From positions 1,054,001-1,118,000 of the forward strand of contig NZ_CP017603.1 of the NCBI RefSeq assembly GCF_001854185.1: 64,000 nt of DNA, read 5' to 3'. The stretch is from Clostridium formicaceticum. GTDB lineage: Bacteria > Bacillota > Clostridia > Peptostreptococcales > Natronincolaceae. The translations under genes and the position numbers were made by a program. The first letter of the stretch is position 1, and every line of letters begins with the position of its first letter. Shown one piece after another: positions 26,841 to 35,641 of this stretch. The notes below the pieces were generated by a model that had not been told where the DNA came from, ran no database searches, and saw nothing but the letters and a program-made list of their open reading frames with translations.

Positions 26841-28469
26841 TTACTTAGCTTGAACCTTTAAACTTTCAGGTAGTTCCTTTGAAAAGGGTAGTAGTTTTAA
26901 CAAGCTTCCCTTGTCTTGAGGGTCTATATTTGAAAAGTTGTTCATTAAGTAAAGTAAATATTTTTCAACAACTAAATTATTGTTCTTAGCCGTTTCAGTG
27001 ATGCTATAGATTAATGCACTAGACTCTGCACCTTTGGTTGAAGCTGAGAAAAGCCAGTTGCTACGACCCACTACAAATGGTCTTATGGATCGCTCTGCAG
27101 AGTTATTATCTATTTCTAAAGATCCATCTTCTAGAAATACTTTTAAAAAACTAGGAAGTAGTGGTTTGGTATATGCTAAGGCTTTACCAAGGGCACTTTT
27201 GGGAACAGCATCTTTTATTTCTTTATCTACATAATCTATAAATTCTTCTATTATTGACTTGGATGCGTCAAGTCGCTTTTTATAACGCCTCTCATAGAAA
27301 TCTTCTTTTTCACCATGCTGTTCTTTTAGGTCTTTTTCGATTTCATAAAGCTGGGCACAATAATTAAACCCTATCAATGCTCTTGAAGACTTTAGGGCTT
27401 CTTCGTCTAGATTCACTATTATTTCATGGAATTTTCTTCTTATGTGGGCTAGGCAATAAAGTCTTTTCACATTTTCAACTTTATTATATCCAGCATAGCC
27501 ATCTGTTTGAATATATTTTGAAAATCCACTTAAAAAACCCTTAGGACAAGAACCAGATCTTGTCTTTTGGTAGTCGTAGATGATAATAGGTTGATCTTTA
27601 TCTGGGCATTTATAGAGCCACATATACTTTTGTTTATTGGACTCCTTGCCCCTATCATCTAAAACTTTAACAACTGTTTCATCAGCCTGGATATAGTCTC
27701 TTTTTAGGAGCTCTTCCTTCATAAGCTGATAAATTGGATCTAGTTCATGGGCTGCACCAATAACCCAGTTGGCAAGGGTTTGTCTAGAAAGATTTGCCCC
27801 CATCATCTTGAAGTAGGATTCTTGTCTATTTAAAGGCAGTGCATGCTGGTATTTTAAATTTATGACATGACTAAGAAGCTCGTTAGATGTCATACTTTTG
27901 TGTAGTAGGGTCTTTGGAGCCTTTGTTGTAATTATATTTGCTTTATCATTATTTTCTTCACATGATCTGCAGGCATAGCTGTAGGTTAGATGTTCTTCTA
28001 CATACAGCTTTGCAGGTATATACTTTAACACTTCCTTTGACTTCTTACCTATAACCACTAAATCACTGGAACAATCTCTGCAGGACTGTTGATCTTCATC
28101 AAGCTTATGCTCAATTACTATTTTTTCTAGGTTTGCTAAGTTATCTTTTTTTCCAGTATTGCTGGTTGGCTTCGTTCTCTTGTAAGTAATTTCCTCAATA
28201 GTAGGCTCAGCTGCTTTTAAGTTACTATCTTTTTCAGCTTCATCAAAAAAAGATACCTGTATAGTATTAGCCTGTTCACTGGAAGAGCCAAATATTTTTC
28301 TGTTTTTATTAAGTACTTGATTTTTAAGATAAGCTAACTCATTTTTCAAGTTTTCTATTTCCTTATCCTTTGCTTCAAGCTCTTCTTCCATTTTTAAAAT
28401 TAGTTCTTTCGTCTTTTCGTCCAGTTGGTTTTGTAAATTTACCTTCGTCATTTTCATCCCCGTTTTCAT
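26841..28469 (-). CDS. tnpC: IS66 transposase TnpC
   Basis: The 542-residue protein has an N-terminal coiled coil (residues about 12-55), a CxxC...CxxC zinc-binding region (SCRDCSSDL and YACRSCEEN), and the DDE catalytic domain with D in YIQADETVVKVL, D in YIQTDGYAGYN and E in NNSAERSIRPFVVGRSNWLF. These are the hallmarks of IS66-type transposases. Translation could also begin at the methionine four codons downstream (28457), which has GGGG upstream. No internal damage was found. Confidence 0.93.
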   Translation of the reverse strand: MKTGMKMTKVNLQNQLDEKTKELILKMEEELEAKDKEIENLKNELAYLKNQVLNKNRKIFGSSSEQANTIQVSFFDEAEKDSNLKAAEPTIEEITYKRTKPTSNTGKKDNLANLEKIVIEHKLDEDQQSCRDCSSDLVVIGKKSKEVLKYIPAKLYVEEHLTYSYACRSCEENNDKANIITTKAPKTLLHKSMTSNELLSHVINLKYQHALPLNRQESYFKMMGANLSRQTLANWVIGAAHELDPIYQLMKEELLKRDYIQADETVVKVLDDRGKESNKQKYMWLYKCPDKDQPIIIYDYQKTRSGSCPKGFLSGFSKYIQTDGYAGYNKVENVKRLYCLAHIRRKFHEIIVNLDEEALKSSRALIGFNYCAQLYEIEKDLKEQHGEKEDFYERRYKKRLDASKSIIEEFIDYVDKEIKDAVPKSALGKALAYTKPLLPSFLKVFLEDGSLEIDNNSAERSIRPFVVGRSNWLFSASTKGAESSALIYSITETAKNNNLVVEKYLLYLMNNFSNIDPQDKGSLLKLLPFSKELPESLKVQAK

Positions 28470-28542
28470 TTTATTTACAAAACAATTATACCATAAAATC
28501 CTTGTAATTTGAATGCATACAAAGGTTTTATGGTATCTTTTT

Positions 28543-28893
28543 CTAAAAGTAATTTCTCTCTTTAACGGGCTTGAATTTTGATATAGTTCTTACTTCATAC
28601 CCCTTAAGCAGCCACCTTAGTTCTTCAATGGAAACCTTTAAAGCTTCTTCCTTTGACATAGGCCATCTGAATTTATTTCTTTCTAGCCGATGATAGTATA
28701 GCCAAGAGCCATCATCAAAGTGAAGTATCTTTAGTTTATTCATCTGCCTATTGCAAAAGACAAATAGTGCCTTTTCAAAAGGGTCCAGCTTAAACTCGGT
28801 CTGTACAATCATACTTAGTCCATCTATATTTTTCCTAAGATCCGTTACCCCACAAGCCAAATATACTTTATCCACTTTATCTATATTTAGCAT
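28543..28893 (-). CDS. tnpB: IS66 accessory protein TnpB
   Basis: The 116-residue product has the conserved IS66 Orf2 sequence: VYLACGVTDLRKNIDGLSMI, then FVFCNRQMNKLKILHFDDG and RLERNKFRWP. It is required for IS66 transposition, but its biochemical role is not defined. Its start overlaps the end of tnpA by 7 bp, the typical coupled arrangement. It is unrelated to the RNA-guided TnpB of IS605/IS607 elements. Confidence 0.93.
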   Translation of the reverse strand: MLNIDKVDKVYLACGVTDLRKNIDGLSMIVQTEFKLDPFEKALFVFCNRQMNKLKILHFDDGSWLYYHRLERNKFRWPMSKEEALKVSIEELRWLLKGYEVRTISKFKPVKERNYF

Positions 28894-29225
28894 AATGCTA
28901 TGATTTCCTTAAAAACATTAGATAGAGATACCTTATCATTGCTTGGTATATATATCTTAGCTTTGCCTATTTCAATTTTTATAGTTGATGCTGAGACAGG
29001 ATTAGGTGGAATAATATTTTGATTTACAGCCTCATCAGCTTCCTTATCTTTAAAGCTAACAGCATGAAATACAGGAGTGTTATTGTTTTGTAATTTTTTT
29101 CTCCTGTAGTAAAGCTGATGGGCACTTATACTATTCTCTTCACAAAAGGCCTTGATGCTTCCTTCATGAGAAGAGAATTTATCTAAAATATCTTCCCAGT
29201 CAATGTTCAGTGCTTCATTTGTCAT
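28887..29225 (-). CDS. tnpA: IS66 accessory protein TnpA
   Basis: The 112-residue protein has a helix-turn-helix-like N-terminus (ILDKFSSHEGSIKAFCEENS, ISAHQLYYRRKKLQ), as expected for the first gene of IS66. GGAGGTATCTGTT precedes the ATG. It probably binds the element ends. Length and position match the family. Confidence 0.9.
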   Translation of the reverse strand: MTNEALNIDWEDILDKFSSHEGSIKAFCEENSISAHQLYYRRKKLQNNNTPVFHAVSFKDKEADEAVNQNIIPPNPVSASTIKIEIGKAKIYIPSNDKVSLSNVFKEIIALC

Positions 29226-29348
29226 AACAGATACCTCCCTATTGCTTGTTATCTGTTATTCTAGCAAAGCTTCCTGGTACAATCTAGGTAGAAATTCTTT
29301 GGCGTTTACTAGGGTTTCACTGGTAGAGGCGAACCATATTTAGCCTCT

Positions 29349-29381
29349 ATCAAAAAACCGCCGTTACTTATGATAAGGTTC
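29349..29381 (-). repeat. Inner rlmH-like attachment repeat, perfect 33-bp match to the rlmH end
   Basis: The 33 bases are identical to 35147-35179, which encode the last residues and stop of RlmH plus downstream sequence, in the same orientation, but here no gene is attached. An inverted arm TAACGGCGGTT at 29395-29405 faces AACCGCCGTTA at 29356-29366, so the core is flanked by inverted repeats on the inner-cassette side. On the other side TAGAGGC/GCCTCTA form a small hairpin. It is read as the junction of two tandem cassettes. Confidence 0.8.
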
Positions 29382-29460
29382 TCGGTAACGGTGATAACGG
29401 CGGTTTGTTTATTAGGATAGTAGGTAAACTCTTCACAGTTTGTAAAGTTAAAAACAATTT

Positions 29461-29488
29461 CAGTCTTAGGAGAATAATCCTAAGACTG
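29461..29488 (-). terminator. Terminator of the ATPase gene
   Basis: CAGTCTTAGGA and TCCTAAGACTG form a perfect 11-bp stem with a 6-base loop. On the minus strand it is followed by AAATTGTTTTTAAC, a T-rich tract, about 70 bp after the ATPase stop. Confidence 0.8.
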
Positions 29489-29557
29489 CTTATATAGGAT
29501 TAGATTTATTATTTGTTTTTATGAGAATAAATTCATAAGTTTTATTCAATATCTATT

Positions 29558-31111
29558 TTAGTCAAAAAAACTTATCTGGCTTTTATATTTTTCAACATCT
29601 ACTTGACAATTACTACATATGCTCTTATTATTAATATCCCAATCTCTAAACAGCATTTCGCCACACTGCTTACATTTATAAGTTTTGGTTTCTATGAACT
29701 CAAAAATATCTAAGTTAGAAAATATATATTTACCCACTAATAGACTTTTAATAATGTATAAATTACTTGGTTTTGCACCTATTGTATCTTGTATTGTGCC
29801 TATTTTCTCTATAATTCCACTGTCTTGCCATATCTTTACTTTGCTGATTCCAGCCTGCTGAGTAAATTTAAATACATCATTATATATATATCTTACAGTA
29901 AAATCTAATCTATTTACTTTTATTAGGTCATTTATTACTCTTTCGTCAATACTCTCATGTGTATAATTTTTGGAGAATACTTCTATACCTTTTACAAATG
30001 CCTCCTTAGTTATTTTATTATGAGAGTAATTAATTTCACTTTGTTGATCTAATATCTCTTTACAGATTCTTATTATATTTCTTGGAGAACCTTGTGATAA
30101 CAAAATAATTATATCATCAATACCTAGGCCTGAATTATTATTTACTTCAAACTCACATATATCTTCTAATGATTTTATTTTTTTGTCACTATATGCTTTT
30201 AAGCGTTCTGATAACATACTTTTAAGTTGATTCTTTTTCCAACTTAAATTGTAGTATTTTATTCTATCGGGCCTAGCCTCAATCTGATAATCTTCTAAAA
30301 TCAAATCCCATAAAAAGAATTTGAATCCTATTCCTTTTATCTCTAAAATATTAAGATTTGTCAATAAGTCCTTTATAAATTTATATGAGTTCGTTGCATT
30401 ACCAGTAAAGGAATATTCATCTACCCTGTCAATCAGTACATAGATACTATTATGTCCAATTTTACTCGATAATCTTTGAAGTATTTGTAGTTGGTATTGA
30501 GGTCTTCCCAAGCTACCACCTTGTCTATCAAATTTTTCAATTTCTACTTTATCAATGCCAATTCTAGTTAATAAAACATTGATAACTATTCCTATAGGCC
30601 CAAGAAACTTATTCCACCATTCTTTGGCCTTATCTGAGAAGTTTTTTACAGAATCTATTGAAGACTCCAACTCTATTTGTTCAATGTCCGATAAATAATT
30701 TTTAACAAATAAATACAAGTAGTGTCTGTCGGTTTCTGAAAGCTTAGACAACCCCTTTTCTTCTATTGAGGTTATTAGTGCTACAACTATTAATCTTATT
30801 ATATTAATTAAATGGTAATCCATATCAATTTCTTGTAACTTAAGTTTACCAATATCGAAGTTATTATAACTTATACATAATAAATTATCTTCTTGACTTT
30901 TATTTTCAATCATTTTTTTTAAAGCAGTTTTACCACTACCTCTAGGAGCAAATACTATCTTAGAATCAGCTTCATCTGGATTACCATAAACAGCGTTATA
31001 GAAAGGTGGCTCAATAAAATACATTCGTAATCGTTCTTCATCATCTGCATTTGTTTTAGCAAATGGATCTGCATCAAATCCGATATTATTCATAAGTTTA
31101 TTGTAACTCAT
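29558..31111 (-). CDS. P-loop ATPase with C-terminal zinc ribbon, putative defence protein
   Basis: The 517-residue protein starts with FDADPFAKTNADDEERL and YFIEPPFYNAVYG, followed by Walker A (APRGSGKTAL, residues 55-64) and Walker B (IYVLIDRVDE, about 223-232). The middle is helical, with a sensor-like SQGSPRNIIRICKEIL. The C-terminus has a CxxC...CxxC zinc ribbon (CKQCGEMLF, ICSNCQ). The pattern is that of AAA-type ATPases met in defence islands and sometimes named FunZ or Sak1-like. GGGGGA precedes the ATG. It is transcribed in the same direction as the adjacent reverse transcriptase but separated by 190 bp, so it has its own promoter. A regulatory or effector role with the RT pair is inferred from co-location within one small cassette. 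Confidence 0.7.
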   Translation of the reverse strand: MSYNKLMNNIGFDADPFAKTNADDEERLRMYFIEPPFYNAVYGNPDEADSKIVFAPRGSGKTALKKMIENKSQEDNLLCISYNNFDIGKLKLQEIDMDYHLINIIRLIVVALITSIEEKGLSKLSETDRHYLYLFVKNYLSDIEQIELESSIDSVKNFSDKAKEWWNKFLGPIGIVINVLLTRIGIDKVEIEKFDRQGGSLGRPQYQLQILQRLSSKIGHNSIYVLIDRVDEYSFTGNATNSYKFIKDLLTNLNILEIKGIGFKFFLWDLILEDYQIEARPDRIKYYNLSWKKNQLKSMLSERLKAYSDKKIKSLEDICEFEVNNNSGLGIDDIIILLSQGSPRNIIRICKEILDQQSEINYSHNKITKEAFVKGIEVFSKNYTHESIDERVINDLIKVNRLDFTVRYIYNDVFKFTQQAGISKVKIWQDSGIIEKIGTIQDTIGAKPSNLYIIKSLLVGKYIFSNLDIFEFIETKTYKCKQCGEMLFRDWDINNKSICSNCQVDVEKYKSQISFFD

Positions 31112-31302
31112 AGTATCCCCCTTTTAAAAATTTATGTTAATTATTCTTAATATGTCACTATAGCAAATACTGTAGCAAAGACCCCCTGTTAGCTGTTGCC
31201 AAGCACTTATTTTGTTGTATACATGAAATGATACTTAGTTATACAAAACTTCGTGCCATTTATAATATGTTCATCTTAATATAGGCACCAAAAAATTTTG
31301 TA

Positions 31303-32607
31303 TTAATTTAGATTTACTATTTTAAAATACTTTTCTAATAATTCTCTTTTTGACATCCTCAGAATAGTTGAATATGGTATTGGTTTGCTTATTTCATATA
31401 CTTTTTTTCTTAGATTTGTAAAGGGTATGCATGAATAAATAATAACTCTATTTGGATTACATACTGATACTGAGTACAGCATTCTTCGGTTATTATTCTT
31501 TATAACTATTGGATATAACTTATATATTTTCCTTTTTATAAATTTTGTAACTTTATCAAAACTATTGTCATTTACATATTTATAATTCTCTGGTAATCCA
31601 TAAGTAACAGAATATAGCATATATCCAACTGAAAAATCTTTTTTTATATATGTTTTAGTTTTCTGAATTTTATTTTTACTTGTTAAAATTAATAGTCTCT
31701 CATATAATTTTTCAAAATTTCTATCTTTATAATACTCATAAAATATATAGTTTATTTTATTAAAAATTTTTGTTAGTTTATTATCAGAAATTCCAATATT
31801 AAGATTGTTTTTTTTAGCATCATAAGTTCTTTGGAGCTTATATCCTAGATAATCAAATGATTTACTATTTTTATTAATTTCATAATCAATATATTTAGTT
31901 TTTGATTCGTTCTTTTTTAGGTTTAAACTATTAAATGTTTCTTCAATGAGATGCTTAATATTTTCTTTTTCCCTGTCGGAAGGTCTTCCATTTATTACGA
32001 TTATAATGTCGTCTACATACCTAGAGTAAAAGGCAACTCTAGAATGTACCTTCTTTAATTTAATGTCAAAACTTTCTAGATATAACTCAGAGAGATAATT
32101 ACTAATAGATAACCCTTCTGGTAATCCAGAAGGAGTTTTTTTCAATAAATTATATAAAATATGATATTCAACTGAATTAAGTAATGAGCTTTTTTCAATT
32201 TTTTTTAATAATTCCTCAGTATTAACAGATGAAAAAAACTTATTAATATCGAGTTTTATTATAAAATAATCTATTTCTTCTGATAAAAGGTTTGCTAAAC
32301 TCTTAATAATTTTATTTCTATCTTTTATATATAGCTTGTACTTTTTCTTGATTCTATCTTTTAAGTACTCTATAACAATTTGATCCCTAATAGTTGGAAT
32401 ATAAACAATTCTATTTCCTGCATTTACTTGTTTGAGCCGTGAAAATTCATATGAATTATTTGCGACTTTCCTGCAAACAACATCAAGATTATCATCTAGG
32501 TGCCTTTCAAAATTTGATAAAGTAACTTTATCGACACCTGTTTTCAATTTTGGTTTCAAATAATTAAAATAATTTTTTAAAGTATCTTTATCTAATCTTG
32601 TATTCAT
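31303..32607 (-). CDS. Reverse transcriptase, DRT/UG type (Drt3a-like)
   Basis: The 434-residue protein has the RT core: the first catalytic aspartate D120 in IIKLDINKFFSSVN, the GLPEGLSISNYLSELYL segment, the YVDD box (197-200) in YSRYVDDIIIVI, and a LGYKL thumb-proximal motif. The N-terminus (GVDKVTLSNFERHLDDNLDV) is also seen in defence-associated RTs. There is no maturase or endonuclease domain, so it is not a group II intron protein. Together with the divergent second RT it matches the two-gene composition of DRT type 3, where this member would be the canonical polymerase. Family assignment is from memory of motifs, not a search. AGTGGTG lies before the ATG. Confidence 0.7.
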   Translation of the reverse strand: MNTRLDKDTLKNYFNYLKPKLKTGVDKVTLSNFERHLDDNLDVVCRKVANNSYEFSRLKQVNAGNRIVYIPTIRDQIVIEYLKDRIKKKYKLYIKDRNKIIKSLANLLSEEIDYFIIKLDINKFFSSVNTEELLKKIEKSSLLNSVEYHILYNLLKKTPSGLPEGLSISNYLSELYLESFDIKLKKVHSRVAFYSRYVDDIIIVINGRPSDREKENIKHLIEETFNSLNLKKNESKTKYIDYEINKNSKSFDYLGYKLQRTYDAKKNNLNIGISDNKLTKIFNKINYIFYEYYKDRNFEKLYERLLILTSKNKIQKTKTYIKKDFSVGYMLYSVTYGLPENYKYVNDNSFDKVTKFIKRKIYKLYPIVIKNNNRRMLYSVSVCNPNRVIIYSCIPFTNLRKKVYEISKPIPYSTILRMSKRELLEKYFKIVNLN

Positions 32608-32841
32608 AAAATTACACCACTTTTACATATAATAAGTATAGGTCTAGTCCATAAAAATCTATCTTGTGTATTGCCGACATAGTCAGGTGTTCCATATAGA
32701 ACTTATATACGTAAAGTCTTATAGTTATCTGCAGAAATCACTAGAGGATCATAACTATATACTTTACTTTTTATATGTACTAGACCTACATAAATATTAT
32801 ATAATATATGTGTAATATTTTCCACATAGGATGTGATAAAA
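32608..32841. ncRNA. Candidate structured RNA between the two reverse transcriptases
   Basis: The divergent intergenic region holds nested inverted repeats: AGGTCTAGT (32640-32648) with ACTAGACCT (32779-32787), GTAAAGT (32711-32717) with ACTTTAC (32761-32767), and ATAGTTAT (32721-32728) with ATAACTAT (32751-32758). These would give one long-armed RNA of roughly 150 nt. DRT systems of several types carry an RNA needed for DNA synthesis. The strand is undetermined because both RT genes read away from the region, and operator sites are an alternative explanation. Confidence 0.45.
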
Positions 32842-34791
32842 ATGGATAAACATGTTTTTTTACTAACAGATACTTTACCTAATGAACTTCCACTTATTTT
32901 TTCTAATAGGAGATTATATGCTTTTATTACTTCGAACCTAAGCCTATGGAAGGGGCTAGAGATTAGTAAAGATAGTAAAGATAGCAAAGAAAAAGAATAT
33001 GATCGTTTTTTCCAATATTCAATTCCATTACAATTTTTTATAGCTAAGAATGAAAATGAAATTAGAAAGATGAGTTTACTTCATCCATATGCCCAGTTAC
33101 AGATAACAAAGTTTATTGAAATCTATGATGAGCATATAGTAGATTACTTCCAACAAAATGTTATTTACTCTGTAAGAACACCAATATCGATAAATGATAT
33201 CTTCAATAACGCCCCTGACAAATATAAGCAAGAACTAAAATGGATGTTAAACTCAAGTGAAGAAGATTTGGGAAGTGAAATAGAAGAATTTGTTAAGAAT
33301 TATTTCGTCTTAAATAGATTTTCAAAAATAACTGATTTTTATAAATCTTACAAAATGAAAGATTTAGAAATGAAGTATACTTACTTAATAAAACTAGATT
33401 ATCAAGAATGTTTTAATAGTATATATACGCACTCACTTGACTGGGCTTACTTGGGAGATAGGGATATTGCTAAAAATTATATTTCTAGCAAATATAGGTT
33501 TTCTGCACTTCTTGATAAAGTTGCTCAGACAATAAATTATAATGAAACTAACGGTATAGTTATAGGTCCTGAATTTTCAAGAACTTTAGCAGAATTTATA
33601 CTTGTAAGAATTGATAATTTAGTGTATCAAGAATTAGATAAACAAGACATCATATTTAGAAAGGATTATGAAATAGTTAGATTTATTGATGATATATTTA
33701 TTTTCTTTAATGATAATAATGTTGGCTGCACTATAGAAAAAACAATTAGCAAATTATGTTTAGACTATAAAATGACTATTAACAACAAAAAAAGAATGTA
33801 TGAGGTAAAACCCTTCCTAAGGAATCAGCTTTGGATTTCTAAGGTAAAAAATGAATTAAATATATTCTTTGACTATTTTAGAAAAGATGAAGTAAGCAAA
33901 AAAAGATATCCTTATGACAAATTTTTTGAAAACGTTAGATTAGTCGTTGTTGAATATGAAACTCATAAAAGGTATATTATCTCATATATATTAAGTGCAA
34001 TTGAAAGAAAGCTCACTTTAGTGATTGAAGAGATTACAAAGACAAAAGAAATAGATATTATTGAATATAATTTTTCAAAACTTCTTGATCTGCTAATATA
34101 TATTTTAAACCATTATATTGGTACAGAGAATGTAATAAGAATAAGTAGGATAATTTTAATGTTACAAAGAGCTGCTGATATGAATAATCTTTCTATAGAC
34201 GATCTATTATTTAAGAAAATTTATAATACATTAAAGTATAATTTAGATAAGTTTACTGAACTACATAATTTTATTATCGTATTAACATTCAATTTAAACC
34301 ATCTACCTGAACAATTTATTGTACAATGCTTAGGTAAATATAGAGACTACTTTAGCTTATCTGTGATAACATATTATATTATAAAAAAATCTAGTGATAC
34401 TATTAACTACAATTGTGCTCGGAAAATAATAAATAATATCATAGCAGATACTATTTATGAAATGAAAAACAAATATAACTTAAATAGTGGTAAAGCAAGT
34501 AATCAGTCAAGTTTTGATAAATTTGACAAGGCACTATTATCTGACTTTTTTTATATTATTCATGATTTCTACTCCTCCGGAATCCTTAACAATCAAAATC
34601 TTGATGCCATTAATAAAATAAAAAGAAAACTTTCTAAATCTAAAGATAGTAGAGGTATGGAGTTATATAATATATTTTTAGGCTATATCGATAACTTTGA
34701 TAAGCCTTTTATGAACTGGGATGCTAGTTATGAAGATATTACTAAAGAAGTCTTTGCAAAAAAATATAAGGTAATAAATGTTTATGAATAG
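32842..34791 (+). CDS. Second reverse transcriptase-like protein (Drt3b-like)
   Basis: From the ATG at 32842 (AGGATG eight bases upstream; an in-frame GTG at 32833 is possible) the protein has 649 residues. It opens with LLTDTLPNELPLIFSNRRLY. The RT palm follows: D186 in YLIKLDYQECFNSIY, NGIVIGPEFSRTLAEFIL, and a variant catalytic box RFIDDIFIFF, with F-I-D-D in place of the usual Y-x-D-D. About 350 residues of helical C-terminal region follow with no known motif. This arrangement fits the second RT of DRT type 3. Divergent orientation towards the first RT gene differs from the usual co-directional layout and leaves room for the candidate RNA. Confidence 0.68.
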   Translation: MDKHVFLLTDTLPNELPLIFSNRRLYAFITSNLSLWKGLEISKDSKDSKEKEYDRFFQYSIPLQFFIAKNENEIRKMSLLHPYAQLQITKFIEIYDEHIVDYFQQNVIYSVRTPISINDIFNNAPDKYKQELKWMLNSSEEDLGSEIEEFVKNYFVLNRFSKITDFYKSYKMKDLEMKYTYLIKLDYQECFNSIYTHSLDWAYLGDRDIAKNYISSKYRFSALLDKVAQTINYNETNGIVIGPEFSRTLAEFILVRIDNLVYQELDKQDIIFRKDYEIVRFIDDIFIFFNDNNVGCTIEKTISKLCLDYKMTINNKKRMYEVKPFLRNQLWISKVKNELNIFFDYFRKDEVSKKRYPYDKFFENVRLVVVEYETHKRYIISYILSAIERKLTLVIEEITKTKEIDIIEYNFSKLLDLLIYILNHYIGTENVIRISRIILMLQRAADMNNLSIDDLLFKKIYNTLKYNLDKFTELHNFIIVLTFNLNHLPEQFIVQCLGKYRDYFSLSVITYYIIKKSSDTINYNCARKIINNIIADTIYEMKNKYNLNSGKASNQSSFDKFDKALLSDFFYIIHDFYSSGILNNQNLDAINKIKRKLSKSKDSRGMELYNIFLGYIDNFDKPFMNWDASYEDITKEVFAKKYKVINVYE

Positions 34792-35146
34792 ATAATATAT
34801 CGATATTGTAGTTACATCATATAATCTTTACATATGTTTAATCTTTTTCCTCCAAATAGCGAGAAGCTATTTCTGACTTCTCATTTATAAGAATGACCAT
34901 TCCTTTAAAGTGCTGTTGTTTTTGTTCCGTAAAGTTCTTTTGTATTGACTTTTAATTATTTTGGTTATCCCTTGCTTCTACTTTTTAATTATTTATATTT
35001 AGGTTATGATACGGTCTTGAAACCGTATCATAACCCAAATAATCATACCCTAGGCTATAACCTACTTTTCCTTACTTCATATAAGACAATACTTAAAGTA
35101 TACTTATATATACACATTCTACACATCAGTATTTACAATAGTTCCA
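34792..35146. other. Cassette right end with a perfect hairpin
   Basis: No gene is supported. GGTTATGATACGGT (35002-35015) and ACCGTATCATAACC (35022-35035) form a perfect 14-bp stem with loop CTTGAA, extended outward by ATTT/AAAT. It lies 210 bp after the second RT gene and 110 bp before the rlmH junction. Without a T-run it is not a typical terminator. Confidence 0.5.
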
Positions 35147-35179
35147 ATCAAAAAACCGCCGTTACTTATGATAAGGTTC
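35147..35179 (-). repeat. rlmH 3'-end attachment site
   Basis: This is the functional copy of the repeated sequence: it encodes the C-terminal E-P-Y-H-K-stop of RlmH (stop at 35162-35164) and continues as CGGCGGTTTTTTGAT. The organisation closely resembles the SCC attachment site in the staphylococcal rlmH (orfX) gene. Confidence 0.8.
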
Positions 35180-35641
35180 ACCCTTAATAATCCGAAACCC
35201 CCTATAAACCTGCTCTAACAAAATAAGTTTCATCAATTGATGAGGGAAAGTCATGGGAGAAAAACATAAGCGGTAATCGGCCCTGTCTATGACTGATTTT
35301 GAAAGACCAAGAGATCCTCCTATCACAAAGGCAATGCTACTATTTCCCTGTATGCCTAAGTCCTGTAGTTTTTGTGCTAATTCTTCAGAAGCAAGCATTT
35401 TTCCCTTTAAGTCAAGAACCACTACATACATGCCTTCTTTAATGTTTTTTATGATGTTTTCTCCTTCTTTGTTTTTTACATTTTCTTCTTCTGCTAAACT
35501 TAAATTTTCTGGTGCTTTTTCGTCTGCTACTTCTATAAAGTTCAGTTTACAGTATCTAGATAATCGCTTACTATACTCATCAATTCCTAACTTCAAGTAT
35601 TTTTCTTTTATTTTTCCTACGCTAATAACTGCAATATTCAA
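35162..35641 (-). CDS. rlmH: 23S rRNA (pseudouridine-1915-N3)-methyltransferase RlmH
   Basis: The 159-residue length equals that of characterised RlmH proteins. SPOUT motifs are present: [38 protein letters not shown], and the invariant C-terminus [20 protein letters not shown] followed by [11 protein letters not shown] choose the TTG at 35641 because GGGAAG lies 8 bases upstream and the N-terminus ([17 protein letters not shown]) then matches the family; a longer frame reads into transposon debris. RlmH methylates pseudouridine 1915 in helix 69 of 23S rRNA. IS200/IS605 remnants occupy the upstream region, so its promoter may have been altered. Confidence 0.95.
   Translation of the reverse strand: MNIAVISVGKIKEKYLKLGIDEYSKRLSRYCKLNFIEVADEKAPENLSLAEEENVKNKEGENIIKNIKEGMYVVVLDLKGKMLASEELAQKLQDLGIQGNSSIAFVIGGSLGLSKSVIDRADYRLCFSPMTFPHQLMKLILLEQVYRGFRIIKGEPYHK

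Larger units (their letters stand above)
26739..29309 (-). mobile_element. IS66-family insertion sequence, apparently complete
   Basis: Imperfect terminal inverted repeats are GTAAGCGCCAAGGAATT at 26739 and the inward-reading GTAAACGCCAAAGAATT ending at 29309. Inside are the three typical genes in order tnpA, tnpB, tnpC on the minus strand. The bases next to the ends do not form an obvious 8-bp duplication, so the element may have recombined after insertion. Its right end lies only about 40 bp from the inner attachment repeat. Confidence 0.85.
17021..29381. mobile_element. Outer rlmH-integrated cassette (SCC-like), about 12.3 kb
   Basis: The segment is bounded by rlmH 3'-end repeats in direct orientation at 17021-17052 and 29349-29381. 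It carries the pentapeptide fragment, an ECF sigma/anti-sigma pair, a B3/B4-EamA-MocR group, a methyltransferase, and complete IS21 and IS66 elements. No integrase or Ccr-type recombinase is inside, so mobilisation would need a recombinase in trans. The boundaries rest on the repeats alone. Confidence 0.6.
29381..35147. mobile_element. Inner rlmH-integrated cassette with a putative RT defence system, about 5.8 kb
   Basis: The cassette is bounded by identical 33-bp rlmH-end repeats. It contains only an ATPase gene and two reverse-transcriptase genes and is much more AT-rich than the rest of the window. No recombinase is present. Cassettes in the rlmH site of staphylococci often carry antiphage genes, and this one has the same character. 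Confidence 0.65.

Noticed and set aside
31303-34791. Group II intron or retron interpretation of the reverse transcriptases
   Set aside because: No maturase or endonuclease domain, no intron domain V motif, and no clear msr/msd structure of the retron type; the paired RT layout fits DRT better.
34945-35187. 80-codon plus-strand frame at the cassette end
   Set aside because: It contains a perfect hairpin and overlaps the rlmH 3' end; no start signal.
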